A stretch of 64,000 nucleotides of DNA, taken from positions 3,906,001 through 3,970,000 of the forward strand of contig NZ_CP025979.1 of assembly GCF_002900365.1 (NCBI RefSeq), written 5' to 3'. The notes beneath the pieces are model-generated. The model had not been told where the DNA came from and ran no database searches. It saw only the letters and a program-made list of their open reading frames with translations. The stretch is from Escherichia marmotae. Lineage in GTDB: Bacteria; Pseudomonadota; Gammaproteobacteria; Enterobacterales; Enterobacteriaceae. Positions 38,365 through 47,879 of this stretch are shown one piece after another (within the stretch, counting starts at the first letter, position 1; every line of letters begins with the position of its first letter). The position numbers were made by a program, and so were the translations under genes.

Positions 38365-38868
38365 ATGAATGTTGTCGCTTCTCCCGCGCTCCGTTTGCGC
38401 AAACTTACCGCCACCGATAATCCTGCTATTGCCAGTGTCATCCGCCAGGTGTCCGCAGAGTACGGTCTGACCGCTGATAAAGGCTATACCGTTGCCGATC
38501 CCAATCTCGACGAGCTGTATCAAATGTACAGTCAGCCTGGCCATGCGTATTGGGTGGTTGAATACCACGGCGAAGTGGTCGGCGGCGGCGGAATTGCGCC
38601 ATTAACCGGGAGTGAGTCAGACATTTGCGAATTACAAAAAATGTATTTTCTTCCTGCTATTCGCGGCAAAGGGCTGGCAAAAAAACTGGCCTTAATGGCG
38701 ATGGAGCAGGCGCGAGAAATGGGCTTCAAACGCTGCTATCTGGAAACAACCGCTTTTTTGAAAGAAGCGATTGGTTTGTATGAACATTTAGGTTTTCAAC
38801 ATATCGACTATGCGCTTGGCTGCACGGGCCATGTCGATTGTGAAGTGCGGATGCTGCGCGAACTGTAA
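38365..38868 (+). CDS. yjgM: GNAT family acetyltransferase
   Basis: This 167-residue GNAT acetyltransferase (also described as an O-acetylserine-related or orphan enzyme; substrate not certain) has the acetyl-CoA binding motif LPAIRGKGLAKKLALMAMEQA near residues 94-114. The ATG at 38365 matches the family N-terminus; an in-frame ATG lies 18 bp upstream. It is divergent from yjgN. The first ~15 residues differ from K-12 as I recall, but the rest is near-identical. Confidence 0.9.
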   Translation: MNVVASPALRLRKLTATDNPAIASVIRQVSAEYGLTADKGYTVADPNLDELYQMYSQPGHAYWVVEYHGEVVGGGGIAPLTGSESDICELQKMYFLPAIRGKGLAKKLALMAMEQAREMGFKRCYLETTAFLKEAIGLYEHLGFQHIDYALGCTGHVDCEVRMLREL

Positions 38869-38870
38869 AA

Positions 38871-38903
38871 AAATGCCCGCTAGTGTGTGCTATCGGGCAT
38901 TTT
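38871..38903. terminator. yjgM terminator (shared with rraB in K-12)
   Basis: AAATGCCCG and CGGGCATTT arms with a 15-nt loop lie right after the yjgM stop. In K-12 order this hairpin separates convergent yjgM and rraB. Confidence 0.85.
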
Positions 38904-38913
38904 AATCAATTAA

Positions 38914-38929
38914 TTAATGGCGAACACCG
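38914..38929 (-). pseudogene. rraB: Last codons of rraB, cut by IS256 copy 2
   Basis: On the reverse strand the 16 bases before the IS256 end read G-V-R-H-stop. I recall the RNase E inhibitor RraB ending in an acidic run followed by GVRH, and rraB is the convergent neighbour of yjgM in K-12. All but the last four codons are missing here, replaced by IS256 copy 2. Identification rests on synteny plus four residues. Confidence 0.65.
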
Positions 38930-40244
38930 GAGCCTGTTTAAGATTCTGTGTAAATGCCTTTTCTCAGAAGTGACCGTCCAGGCGGTCACCGAACTCGATA
39001 ATAAAGCGGCTCATTGCCATTCGCCAGTCCTTCAACGGCATCGTCCATTTCTGGGACGCAGACTGGATTGCCAGCCACACCACTTTTTTCACCGAGTCGT
39101 CTGTCGGGAACACTTTACGCTTTTTGAGCGCATGGCGGATCACGCTGTTTAGCGACTCGATGGCATTCGTCGTATAGATCACTTTGCGGATGTCCGTTGG
39201 ATAAGCGAAGAACGTGGCAAGATTCGGCCAGTTAGCCTGCCAGCTTCGGCTTATCTGAGGATAGCGACAGTCCCAGGCCGCAGCGAACGCTTCCAGTGCC
39301 TGCTGGCCTGCCTCTTCCGTGGGAGCCTGATAAATCGCTTTCAGGTCGCGAGTGACGGCTTTGTAGTCCTTCCATGACACGAAGCGCAGGCTGTTGCGCA
39401 CCATATGCACGATGCATAACTGGATGCGGGCCTTCGGATATACTGTGTTGATGGCATCCGGGAAGCCTTTCAGGCCATCCACACAGGCGATGAGGATATC
39501 GTTCAGACCGCGGTTTTTCAGTTCAGTCAGCACATTGAGCCAGAACTTCGCCCCTTCATTTTCGGCCAGCCACATACCCAGCAGTTCTTTCTGACCTTCG
39601 ATATTGATGCCCAGTGCCAGGAACACCGATTTGTTGATGACGCGACTGTCCTGCCGAACTTTCAGGACGATACAGTCAAGATAAACAATGGGGTAAACAG
39701 CATCCAGTGGTCGGTTTTGCCATTCTACAACCTGCTCCATCACGGCATCGGTAACCTTTGATATCAGTGCCGGTGAAACATCTGCGTCATACAGTTCTTT
39801 GAACGCAGCAGCTATCTCACGGGTGGTCATCCCTTTGGCATACAACGAGAGGATCTGGTTATCCATCCCGGTAATACGGGTCTGATTTTTCTTTACCAGT
39901 TGTGGTTCGAAGGTACCGTCACGATCGCGCGGAGTACGCAGTTCCAGTGGACCGTCGCCTGTGATAACGGTCTTTGTGGAAAAACCGTTGCGGGAGTTAG
40001 CTCCTGGTCTGGACTGATTTTTCTCATACCCAGGATGGTGTGTCATCTCTGCATTGAGAGCGGCTTCAACGCTGAGCTTTTTCAGCAGCCGATCAAACTG
40101 ACTGAGGTCTTCAGGGGTTTTGAGGTTTTTGGCCAGTTCGTTAGCCAGAGCCTGTAACTGTTTTTCGTCCATAAATTAACCTTCATTTGATGCTGGATTG
40201 AACATATCAAAATCAGGCAATTACACAAATCTATGTACAGGCTC
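38930..40244 (-). mobile_element. IS256-family element, copy 2
   Basis: This 1315-bp element has ends GAGCCTGTTTAAGATTCTG and, at the right, CTATGTACAGGCTC. It encodes a 402-residue transposase related to copy 1. The left flank is rraB and the right flank is the outer edge of the IS4 target repeat next to rpoD. There is no direct repeat, so it joins two regions that are distant in K-12. Confidence 0.88.
38964..40172 (-). CDS. IS256-family transposase, copy 2
   Basis: This 402-residue transposase has the same DDE landmarks as copy 1: Asp166 in VYLDCIVLKV, Asp232 in IACVDGLKGF and Glu in TTNAIESLNSVIR. The sequence differs from copy 1 at many positions in the N-terminal DNA-binding part and middle (for example KAIYQAPTEEAGQQAL against KQVYRAATEEGALQAL). 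The frame is complete, so it may be active. Confidence 0.92.
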   Translation of the reverse strand: MDEKQLQALANELAKNLKTPEDLSQFDRLLKKLSVEAALNAEMTHHPGYEKNQSRPGANSRNGFSTKTVITGDGPLELRTPRDRDGTFEPQLVKKNQTRITGMDNQILSLYAKGMTTREIAAAFKELYDADVSPALISKVTDAVMEQVVEWQNRPLDAVYPIVYLDCIVLKVRQDSRVINKSVFLALGINIEGQKELLGMWLAENEGAKFWLNVLTELKNRGLNDILIACVDGLKGFPDAINTVYPKARIQLCIVHMVRNSLRFVSWKDYKAVTRDLKAIYQAPTEEAGQQALEAFAAAWDCRYPQISRSWQANWPNLATFFAYPTDIRKVIYTTNAIESLNSVIRHALKKRKVFPTDDSVKKVVWLAIQSASQKWTMPLKDWRMAMSRFIIEFGDRLDGHF

Positions 40245-40255
40245 CCAGAAAGGTG
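40245..40255. repeat. Left target repeat of IS4 copy 3, trimmed by IS256
   Basis: CCAGAAAGGTG sits directly between the IS256 end (40244) and the IS4 start (40256). The right repeat is CACCAGAAAGGTG (41682-41694). The left copy lacks the outer CA. Confidence 0.9.
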
Positions 40256-41681
40256 TAATGCCAGTCAGTTAAGCAACTGACTGGCTCTTTTTCGGGGCTG
40301 TGGGGTATTTCCAGGGCCTCTCCTTTACCACTCTCGGGAAGGCTCTTTCCCTTCTTGTCGGTAATTTCACAAGTTGTCCCATACTTGCAAGATCGCGCAT
40401 CAGCTCCGGTATACGTCCCGGTGAAGCGCCCTGCAATGTCATCAGCATTCTCATCACCATTCCGCATGATTCTGAGAAACTCAGTTGATTCGGCCAGTAA
40501 CCTTTCAGATGTTCTGCCATTTTAATCATCTGATATCTCACCAGATTATAAGCCAGTAAGACACCCCACAGCTCTTGCTCCACAAGCTCCGGCTTTTTAC
40601 TTCTCAGCGTCAGCCTGCTCAGTTGCATCGTCTGTTTTATCTCCCTGTATCCCAGTTCGATTTCCCAGCGATGACTGTACAGATCCGCCATTTCTCCTCC
40701 GGGGAAGCGCATGGCGTCCGTCATCGACGTCAGCAGATGGCAGACTTTTCCTTTGCGCGTCACGGTCAGCAGGCGGGCTGTCACCTCATTTCCCAGCCCC
40801 GGCCACTTTTTTCGTGCCTGCGGGCTGGTTTTCAGCTTCACCAGATGATCGCCTTTACCCAGTTTTCTGATCTCTTCATATTGCGCTCCCTTTCTGAGAG
40901 GGATCATCCAGTGGCGGTGTTCTCCCGCCTGGCTCCAGGCATTTAACAGTCCCAGTGAGTAATAACCTTTATCCATTAACGTCAGGGTGTTATCGCCGGT
41001 TTGTTCTATAAGTTGCTCAGCAAGCTCATTTTCGCTGTTCTTCATCGTGCCGAAGGCTGCAGCCGTCAGCAGATGGCTGGTCAGTTCCATCTGGCAGACC
41101 ATTTTGACCTGCGGGTAGAGCGCCGGGTTCCCGGCATGTGTCTGGCGGGGGAAGGCTGCATCGTTCTCTGGTGTATCCGGTGTGCGCCAGAACACACCAT
41201 CGATGGCCAGCAGGGTCAGGCCGCACCAGTGCGGATGCGGCGTGGCGTTATGCCAGAGCTGCGCTGTTTTCGTGAACACGCGGCGGACAGCCTCACTTCC
41301 CAGGCGCTGGCGGGCCTGAATAACGGCACTGGGGGCAACGAAGGGGCGATTGCCCGGTAGTATGATGTCCAGGCGATTCACAATCTGGTGAAGAGGTTCT
41401 TTACGCTCAAGCGCCATGCCAACAATACACCAGACCATCATTTCGAGGGGAAGACGGCGCTTGCGTGGCGTTACAGTACCTGATTCGGCAAGGCAACGAG
41501 AGATGAGTTCGGGGTCGAGGTAATCCCCCAGAGAAGTCAGTGGGTTACGCAGAGAATCGTAACGGGATACCAGATCAAGGGCCTGTCCAATGTGCATAAA
41601 AAAATCCGGAAACGAGTGAGCGTTTCCGGATTCTTACACAGCCACTGGATCGGTCAACTGATCCTTAACTGATCGGCATTA
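40256..41681 (-). mobile_element. IS4, copy 3 (intact, downstream of rpoD)
   Basis: This 1426-bp IS4 has ends TAATGCCAGTCAGTTAAG and CTTAACTGATCGGCATTA. It inserted about 60 bp after rpoD into CACCAGAAAGGTG, itself a small inverted repeat (CACC-5-GGTG). The rpoD-distal target repeat is shortened by IS256 copy 2. The transposase gene is open. Confidence 0.95.
40269..41597 (-). CDS. insG: IS4 transposase, copy 3
   Basis: This 442-residue IS4 transposase starts MHIGQALDL and keeps Asp133, Asp209 (LMDKGYYS) and the YREK signature. It differs from copy 2 at only a few residues. It is transcribed in the same direction as rpoD and lies about 160 bp downstream of it, so read-through from rpoD is possible. 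Confidence 0.95.
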   Translation of the reverse strand: MHIGQALDLVSRYDSLRNPLTSLGDYLDPELISRCLAESGTVTPRKRRLPLEMMVWCIVGMALERKEPLHQIVNRLDIILPGNRPFVAPSAVIQARQRLGSEAVRRVFTKTAQLWHNATPHPHWCGLTLLAIDGVFWRTPDTPENDAAFPRQTHAGNPALYPQVKMVCQMELTSHLLTAAAFGTMKNSENELAEQLIEQTGDNTLTLMDKGYYSLGLLNAWSQAGEHRHWMIPLRKGAQYEEIRKLGKGDHLVKLKTSPQARKKWPGLGNEVTARLLTVTRKGKVCHLLTSMTDAMRFPGGEMADLYSHRWEIELGYREIKQTMQLSRLTLRSKKPELVEQELWGVLLAYNLVRYQMIKMAEHLKGYWPNQLSFSESCGMVMRMLMTLQGASPGRIPELMRDLASMGQLVKLPTRRERAFPRVVKERPWKYPTAPKKSQSVA

Positions 41682-41716
41682 CACCAGAAAGGTGGCGTTA
41701 GAGTAGCAAGACGAGT

Positions 41717-41750
41717 GCCGGATATGACGTGAACGTGTTATCCGGCCTAC
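41717..41750. repeat. REP unit downstream of rpoD
   Basis: GCCGGATATGACG ... CGTGTTATCCGGCCTAC is a REP palindrome immediately after the rpoD stop codon. Confidence 0.82.
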
Positions 41751-41753
41751 AGA

Positions 41754-43595
41754 TTAATCGTCCAGGAAGCTACGCAGCACTTCAGAACGGCTCGGGTGAC
41801 GCAGTTTGCGCAGCGCCTTCGCTTCGATCTGACGGATACGTTCACGGGTAACGTCGAACTGTTTACCCACTTCTTCCAGCGTGTGGTCGGTGTTCATGTC
41901 GATACCGAAACGCATACGCAGAACTTTCGCTTCACGCGCGGTCAGGCCAGCCAGCACGTCGTGCGTTGCCGCACGCAGGCTTTCGGTGGTCGCAGAATCC
42001 AGCGGTAGTTCGAGGGTGGTATCCTCGATGAAATCCCCCAGATGCGAATCTTCATCATCACCGATCGGCGTTTCCATGGAGATTGGCTCTTTGGCGATCT
42101 TCAGCACTTTACGGATCTTATCTTCCGGCATCAACATACGTTCAGCCAGTTCTTCCGGCGTCGGCTCGCGGCCCATCTCTTGCAGCATCTGGCGAGAAAT
42201 ACGGTTGAGCTTGTTGATAGTCTCAATCATATGCACCGGAATACGAATGGTGCGCGCCTGATCCGCGATAGAGCGGGTGATCGCCTGACGGATCCACCAG
42301 GTTGCGTAGGTGGAGAACTTATAACCACGACGGTATTCGAACTTATCAACCGCTTTCATCAGACCGATGTTGCCTTCCTGAATCAGATCGAGGAACTGCA
42401 AGCCACGGTTGGTATATTTCTTGGCGATAGAAATAACCAGACGTAAGTTCGCTTCAACCATCTCTTTCTTCGCACGGCGGGCTTTCGCTTCACCGATGGA
42501 CATACGGCGGTTGATGTCTTTAACCTGCTCAATGGTCAGGCCGGTTTCTTCTTCAATTTGCTGCAGTTTCTGCAGGGCGCGATGCACTTCTTCAGAGACA
42601 TCGTGCAGTTTTTCCGACCACGGTTTGTTCATCGCAATCGCTGCATTGAACCAGGTATCGCTGGTTTCGTTGCCGGTAAACAGGGTGATGAAGTTTTTCT
42701 TCGGCATTTTGCACTGCTCAACGCAGAGCTTCATGATCAGACGTTCTTGTGTACGAACGCGATCCATCATGACGCGCATGCTGTTGACCAGGTAGTCAAA
42801 CTGCTTCGGCACCAGGCGGAACTGTTTGAACACTTCAGACAGTTTCAGGATCTCTTCCTGAGCGGCTGCGTGACTGCGGCCTTTCGCTTTGATGGTGTCG
42901 CGCGTTACAACATACTGGGCACGCAGTTCAGCAAATTTTTCGCGAGCCAGTTCCGGGTCGATGCTGTTGTCATCGTCGGCGCTGTCGTCGTCGGCATCTT
43001 CTTCGTCTTCATCTTCGTCATCGTCCAGATCTTCCTGAGAAAGCTCTGAACCGACGTGAGTGGCGGTTGGTGCCAGTTCTTCTTCTGCGTTCGGATCGAC
43101 AAAGCCGGTGATCAGATCGGACAGACGTGCTTCTTCCGCTTCAACGCGATCGTACTGTTCCAGCAGATAGGTAATCGCTTCTGGATATTCAGCAACGGAG
43201 CATTGAACCTGGTTGATCCCGTCTTCGATGCGTTTAGCGATGTCAATTTCGCCTTCGCGGGTCAACAGTTCAACGGTGCCCATTTCACGCATGTACATGC
43301 GTACCGGGTCAGTCGTGCGCCCGATTTCAGATTCCACGCTGGAAAGCACCTGTGCGGCGGCTTCGGCAGCATCTTCGTCTGCTGTGTTTTCAGCCAGCAT
43401 CAGATCATCGGCATCCGGCGCTTCTTCCATCACCTGAATGCCCATGTCATTGATCATTTGGATGATGTCTTCGATCTGATCGGAATCGACGATATCTTCC
43501 GGCAGATGGTCATTGACCTCGGCATAGGTCAGATAGCCTTGCTCCTTACCACGGGTGACAAGAAGTTTTAGCTGTGACTGCGGGTTTTGCTCCAT
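41754..43595 (-). CDS. rpoD: RNA polymerase sigma-70 factor
   Basis: This 613-residue primary sigma factor has region 1.1 at the N-terminus, an acidic non-conserved insert (DDDEDEDEEDADDDSADDD-type stretch near residues 190-210), regions 2.1-2.4 with TYATWWIRQAITRSIADQ near residue 430, and the region 4.2 helix-turn-helix (VTRERIRQIEAKALRKLRHP) near the C-terminus. It is the last gene of the rpsU-dnaG-rpoD operon. Intact. Confidence 0.98.
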   Translation of the reverse strand: MEQNPQSQLKLLVTRGKEQGYLTYAEVNDHLPEDIVDSDQIEDIIQMINDMGIQVMEEAPDADDLMLAENTADEDAAEAAAQVLSSVESEIGRTTDPVRMYMREMGTVELLTREGEIDIAKRIEDGINQVQCSVAEYPEAITYLLEQYDRVEAEEARLSDLITGFVDPNAEEELAPTATHVGSELSQEDLDDDEDEDEEDADDDSADDDNSIDPELAREKFAELRAQYVVTRDTIKAKGRSHAAAQEEILKLSEVFKQFRLVPKQFDYLVNSMRVMMDRVRTQERLIMKLCVEQCKMPKKNFITLFTGNETSDTWFNAAIAMNKPWSEKLHDVSEEVHRALQKLQQIEEETGLTIEQVKDINRRMSIGEAKARRAKKEMVEANLRLVISIAKKYTNRGLQFLDLIQEGNIGLMKAVDKFEYRRGYKFSTYATWWIRQAITRSIADQARTIRIPVHMIETINKLNRISRQMLQEMGREPTPEELAERMLMPEDKIRKVLKIAKEPISMETPIGDDEDSHLGDFIEDTTLELPLDSATTESLRAATHDVLAGLTAREAKVLRMRFGIDMNTDHTLEEVGKQFDVTRERIRQIEAKALRKLRHPSRSEVLRSFLDD

Positions 43596-43789
43596 AAGAC
43601 GGTATCCACACTTATTTCATGAGGTTGGTGTTGGGCGATTGACCGGATATCATTCAGATATTAATGCTGAAATCCAACGGTTGTTTACCGCCAACGATAA
43701 TTACGAGGGCGTACTTATATCATTGCCGCTGCCTCTCAGTGCGGCTGTCGGGGGCTTCCCGATCGCTATTCGGCACTTAAGCCGTTAAA

Positions 43790-45535
43790 TCACTTTTTCG
43801 CCAGCTCCTGGTTTAATGTCCAGAGTTCCAGGCGTTCTTCATTACTTAAACCATGCGTGCGCTCACGAGCGATTAACTCTTCCTGGCGCAGTTCAAGCAA
43901 CGAATCAAACATATGGTTGAGTGAGTCGGTGAAGGTTTGCTCAGCAATATTCTTATCTGCTATATCGTCCCACATCGACAGTTTTTCAAGGGTGGCAGCA
44001 TTATTTGTGCCACGATAGTGCTCTAAAAGTTGCCCGGTGGTCAGACCTGGCTGAGAGAGACAAGTGTTGACCAGTTCTCTGAATAAGCCAAGTCCGGGGA
44101 GCTTATTTTGATCCAGATTTTCCAGCGGCGGGACTAACGTCGCTAATTCTGGATTTTGCACCAGCAACCCTATAAGTATACGCATGGTCGTGCGTTTTAG
44201 CTGCGGAACAGGACGAGAAACACCGTTCTCCGCTGCTTTCGACATTAATCGTTCAAGCTGGCTGTCATCAAGTATGCCTAACTTGTTGCCTAATTCCTGA
44301 CGAAGATAGATGCGCAATGTTTCTCCGGGCACCTGAGAAATCAGCGGCAGCGCCAACGTACTTAAACGCGCACGCCCGTCAGGTGTGCTCAGATCAACTT
44401 GCGGCATCAGGCTGTTAAACAGAAACGCAGAGAGCGGCATGGCCTGCTCCATACGCGCTTCAAACGCCTCTTTACCTTCTTTGCGTACCAGCGTGTCAGG
44501 GTCTTCGCCATCCGGTAAAAACATAAAGCGTAGCTGACGACCATCTGTCATATAGGGCAGCGCCGTTTCTAACGCTCGCCACGCGGCATCACGACCTGCG
44601 CGGTCGCCGTCATAACAGCAAATGACATTGTTGGTCGCGCGGAACAACAACTGAATGTGATCGGCAGTGGTCGATGTACCCAACGATGCAACGGCGTAAT
44701 TAATACCGTATTGCGCCAGAGCAACCACGTCCATATAGCCTTCGACCACCAACAGACGCTGGGGTTCAGCGTTATCCTGCTGCGCTTCATAAAGACCGTA
44801 AAGCTGGCGGCCTTTATGGAAAATATCAGTTTCCGGCGAGTTCAGGTATTTTGGGGTATCGTTGCCCAGCACGCGCCCACCAAAACCAATCACCCGACCG
44901 CGTTTATCGCGAATGGGGAACATCACCCGCTCGCGGAAACGATCGTAACTGCGACCCTGATCGTTGGTTACCAACATGCCTGCATCAATCAATGACTGGC
45001 GATTTTCTGGATTGTCGCCAAACCGTTTCAGGACGTTGTCCCAGCCGGGGGGCGCAAAACCAATCGCAAAACGGGCGATTACCTCATGGCTTAATCCGCG
45101 TTTTTCCAGATACTGGCGCGCAGATGTAGCAACAGGTTGCTGTAAAGATTGTTGGTAAAACGTATTCAGACCGTCCATCAACTGATAAAGAGTTTGCCGT
45201 TGATGGCGCTCTATCTGGCTGGGGCCGCTGCCTGCTTCAAATGGCACTTCAAGATTGTGCATTGCCGCCAACTCTTCGACCGTTTCGACGAACTCGAGTT
45301 TGTCGTAGTTCATCAGAAAGTCGATCGCGTTGCCGTGCGCGCCACATCCAAAGCAGTGGTAAAATTGTTTCTCACCGTTGACGGTGAAGGACGGGGTTTT
45401 TTCGTTGTGGAATGGACAACACGCGTGAAAATTCTTGCCCTGCTTTTTTAGCTTCACACGAGCATCGATCAGATCGACGATGTCAGTGCGCGCCAGCAGA
45501 TCATTAATGAATACGCGTGGGATTCGTCCAGCCAT
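43790..45535 (-). CDS. dnaG: DNA primase
   Basis: This 581-residue primase makes RNA primers at the replication fork. The zinc-binding domain has C40-x2-H43 and C61-x2-C64 (CCPFHNEK ... FHKGxGA-like YHCFGCGAH). The TOPRIM core has VVEGYMDVVAL near residue 265. The C-terminal ~140 residues bind DnaB. The 194 bp before rpoD carry the intergenic RNA-processing region. Intact. Confidence 0.97.
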   Translation of the reverse strand: MAGRIPRVFINDLLARTDIVDLIDARVKLKKQGKNFHACCPFHNEKTPSFTVNGEKQFYHCFGCGAHGNAIDFLMNYDKLEFVETVEELAAMHNLEVPFEAGSGPSQIERHQRQTLYQLMDGLNTFYQQSLQQPVATSARQYLEKRGLSHEVIARFAIGFAPPGWDNVLKRFGDNPENRQSLIDAGMLVTNDQGRSYDRFRERVMFPIRDKRGRVIGFGGRVLGNDTPKYLNSPETDIFHKGRQLYGLYEAQQDNAEPQRLLVVEGYMDVVALAQYGINYAVASLGTSTTADHIQLLFRATNNVICCYDGDRAGRDAAWRALETALPYMTDGRQLRFMFLPDGEDPDTLVRKEGKEAFEARMEQAMPLSAFLFNSLMPQVDLSTPDGRARLSTLALPLISQVPGETLRIYLRQELGNKLGILDDSQLERLMSKAAENGVSRPVPQLKRTTMRILIGLLVQNPELATLVPPLENLDQNKLPGLGLFRELVNTCLSQPGLTTGQLLEHYRGTNNAATLEKLSMWDDIADKNIAEQTFTDSLNHMFDSLLELRQEELIARERTHGLSNEERLELWTLNQELAKK

Positions 45536-45569
45536 AGGCCCCGATTTTTAGCAATTCATAAACGAAAAT

Positions 45570-45602
45570 AAGCCGCGCATTCCTTTCGGAAGCACGGCCT
45601 TA
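45570..45602 (-). terminator. Internal terminator between rpsU and dnaG
   Basis: On the reverse strand AAGGCCGTGCTTCCGAAAGG pairs with the following AATGCGCGGCTT and is succeeded by ATTTTCG. This matches the known partial terminator (T1) that lowers dnaG expression relative to rpsU. Confidence 0.85.
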
Positions 45603-45645
45603 CAACTACAACTCGGTCTGATCGGAGAGCAACGCTCTCGGGGAA

Positions 45646-45900
<255 letters not shown>

Positions 45901-46098
45901 TCAACGCCAGCTTATTTCAAAATGGTGCGGAATTTTACTGCAATTGCTGCTGCTTTGTAAAGCACCGCGGCCTTTTTTGAAAGGGACTTTTATAAGGGTG
46001 AGGAGTATACACGAGGCTTTCTCCAGGGGCGAACAAAGTTTTACATCAACCCGCATTGGTCCTACACTGCGCGGTAATAAAGCGAGGTAAAACAAGTC

Positions 46099-47112
46099 AT
46101 GCGTGTACTGGGTATTGAAACTTCTTGCGATGAAACCGGCATCGCCATTTACGACGATGAAAAAGGTTTGTTAGCCAACCAATTGTATAGTCAGGTGAAA
46201 TTACACGCTGACTACGGCGGCGTAGTGCCTGAACTGGCCTCCCGCGATCACGTGCGTAAAACCGTACCGTTGATCCAGGCGGCGCTGAAAGAGTCCGGGC
46301 TGACAGCAAAAGATATTGATGCAGTGGCCTATACCGCAGGCCCTGGATTAGTCGGCGCGCTGTTGGTTGGCGCAACGGTCGGGCGTTCGCTGGCGTTTGC
46401 CTGGGGCGTTCCGGCGATCCCGGTACACCATATGGAAGGGCATCTGTTAGCGCCGATGCTGGAAGATAACCCACCGGAATTTCCGTTTGTCGCGCTGCTG
46501 GTTTCCGGCGGTCATACGCAGTTAATCAGCGTCACTGGTATTGGTCAGTACGAGTTGCTCGGTGAGTCCATTGATGACGCTGCCGGGGAAGCGTTTGATA
46601 AGACCGCGAAGCTGCTGGGGCTGGATTATCCAGGCGGGCCGTTACTGTCGAAAATGGCCGCCCAGGGTACTGCCGGGCGCTTTGTCTTCCCGCGTCCGAT
46701 GACCGACCGTCCGGGGCTGGATTTCAGCTTCTCTGGCCTGAAAACCTTCGCGGCAAATACCATTCGTGACAACGGCACCGACGACCAGACGCGTGCTGAT
46801 ATCGCTCGCGCCTTTGAAGATGCGGTGGTCGATACGTTGATGATTAAGTGTAAGCGAGCGCTGGATCAGACGGGCTTTAAGCGACTGGTCATGGCAGGCG
46901 GCGTGAGTGCTAACCGCACGCTGCGGGCGAAACTGGCGGAAATGATGAAAAAGCGTCGTGGCGAGGTATTCTACGCGCGTCCGGAGTTTTGTACCGATAA
47001 CGGCGCGATGATCGCCTATGCCGGAATGGTGCGGTTTAAAGCAGGCGCGACGGCGGATCTCGGCGTGAGTGTGCGTCCGCGCTGGCCACTGGCAGAGTTA
47101 CCGGCTGCGTAA
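46099..47112 (+). CDS. tsaD: tRNA N6-adenosine threonylcarbamoyltransferase subunit
   Basis: This 337-residue Kae1/Qri7 family protein (old name YgjD/Gcp) works with TsaB and TsaE to form t6A37 in ANN-reading tRNAs. The metal ligands are His111 and His115 in VHHMEGH. The ASKHA nucleotide-binding signatures VSGGHTQL and MAGGVSANRTLR are visible. Essential and intact. Divergent from rpsU. Confidence 0.97.
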   Translation: MRVLGIETSCDETGIAIYDDEKGLLANQLYSQVKLHADYGGVVPELASRDHVRKTVPLIQAALKESGLTAKDIDAVAYTAGPGLVGALLVGATVGRSLAFAWGVPAIPVHHMEGHLLAPMLEDNPPEFPFVALLVSGGHTQLISVTGIGQYELLGESIDDAAGEAFDKTAKLLGLDYPGGPLLSKMAAQGTAGRFVFPRPMTDRPGLDFSFSGLKTFAANTIRDNGTDDQTRADIARAFEDAVVDTLMIKCKRALDQTGFKRLVMAGGVSANRTLRAKLAEMMKKRRGEVFYARPEFCTDNGAMIAYAGMVRFKAGATADLGVSVRPRWPLAELPAA

Positions 47113-47156
47113 GGCTATGATTCAGCCTGTGAAAAGGATAAGCACGGGCTGAAAAA

Positions 47157-47774
47157 TCACTCAGGATCTTTTTCGCGCTTTCTTTTGAATTTCGTCCAGA
47201 TTTTTGTCTCCTGGTGACGCCACAGACGCTGGATGTTGTCATGATGACGCAGCAGGATCAGGCAAGAGAGCATCGAAACCGGGAAGGTGAATTGTGGCTT
47301 AAACCACCAGACATAAAACGGAGCAATCAGCGCGCTGACAATCGCCCCCAGCGACGAATATCCACTCAATAGCACGGTAAGCAGCCAGGTTCCCGCCATC
47401 ACGCCCGTTAAATCCCAGCCAATCGGGGCTATTGCACCAAAAGCGGTGGCAACGCCTTTCCCCCCTTTAAAACCGAAGAAAACCGGCCAGATATGTCCAA
47501 GACAGGCAGCTATGGCAATTAAGCCTAACCAGAAGGGGCTGACACCTAATACATACGCGCCCCAAACGGGCAACATTCCTTTCAGAACGTCGAAAATCAG
47601 TACTGCTACGGCTGCTCCCTTGCCACCGATACGTAATACATTGGTTGCGCCAGGATTACCGGAGCCGCTGGTTCGCGGATCGGGCAGACCACACAAGCGG
47701 CAAACCAGAATGGCACTGGAAATGGAGCCGCAGAGGTACGCGATGAGGATCATTCCAGGCGCGATTGCACTCAT
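47157..47774 (-). CDS. plsY: Acyl-phosphate:glycerol-3-phosphate acyltransferase
   Basis: This 205-residue inner-membrane enzyme (YgiH) with about five spans makes lysophosphatidic acid from acyl phosphate. The conserved loops are GSGNPGATNVLR (about residues 37-48), GFKGGKGVAT (about 102-111) and a third motif in the C-terminal half. It is divergent from folB. Intact, with a basic C-terminal tail KFKRKREKDPE. Confidence 0.95.
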   Translation of the reverse strand: MSAIAPGMILIAYLCGSISSAILVCRLCGLPDPRTSGSGNPGATNVLRIGGKGAAVAVLIFDVLKGMLPVWGAYVLGVSPFWLGLIAIAACLGHIWPVFFGFKGGKGVATAFGAIAPIGWDLTGVMAGTWLLTVLLSGYSSLGAIVSALIAPFYVWWFKPQFTFPVSMLSCLILLRHHDNIQRLWRHQETKIWTKFKRKREKDPE

Positions 47775-47879
47775 AAGCTGTTCCGTTTTGAAAATTCGTG
47801 TTTAACGATGAATCCGTGGATAATACGCACATTTCGCCGGAAGTGGTATCCGGGTTAGCCAAAAAGCGAGCAGGTCGTG

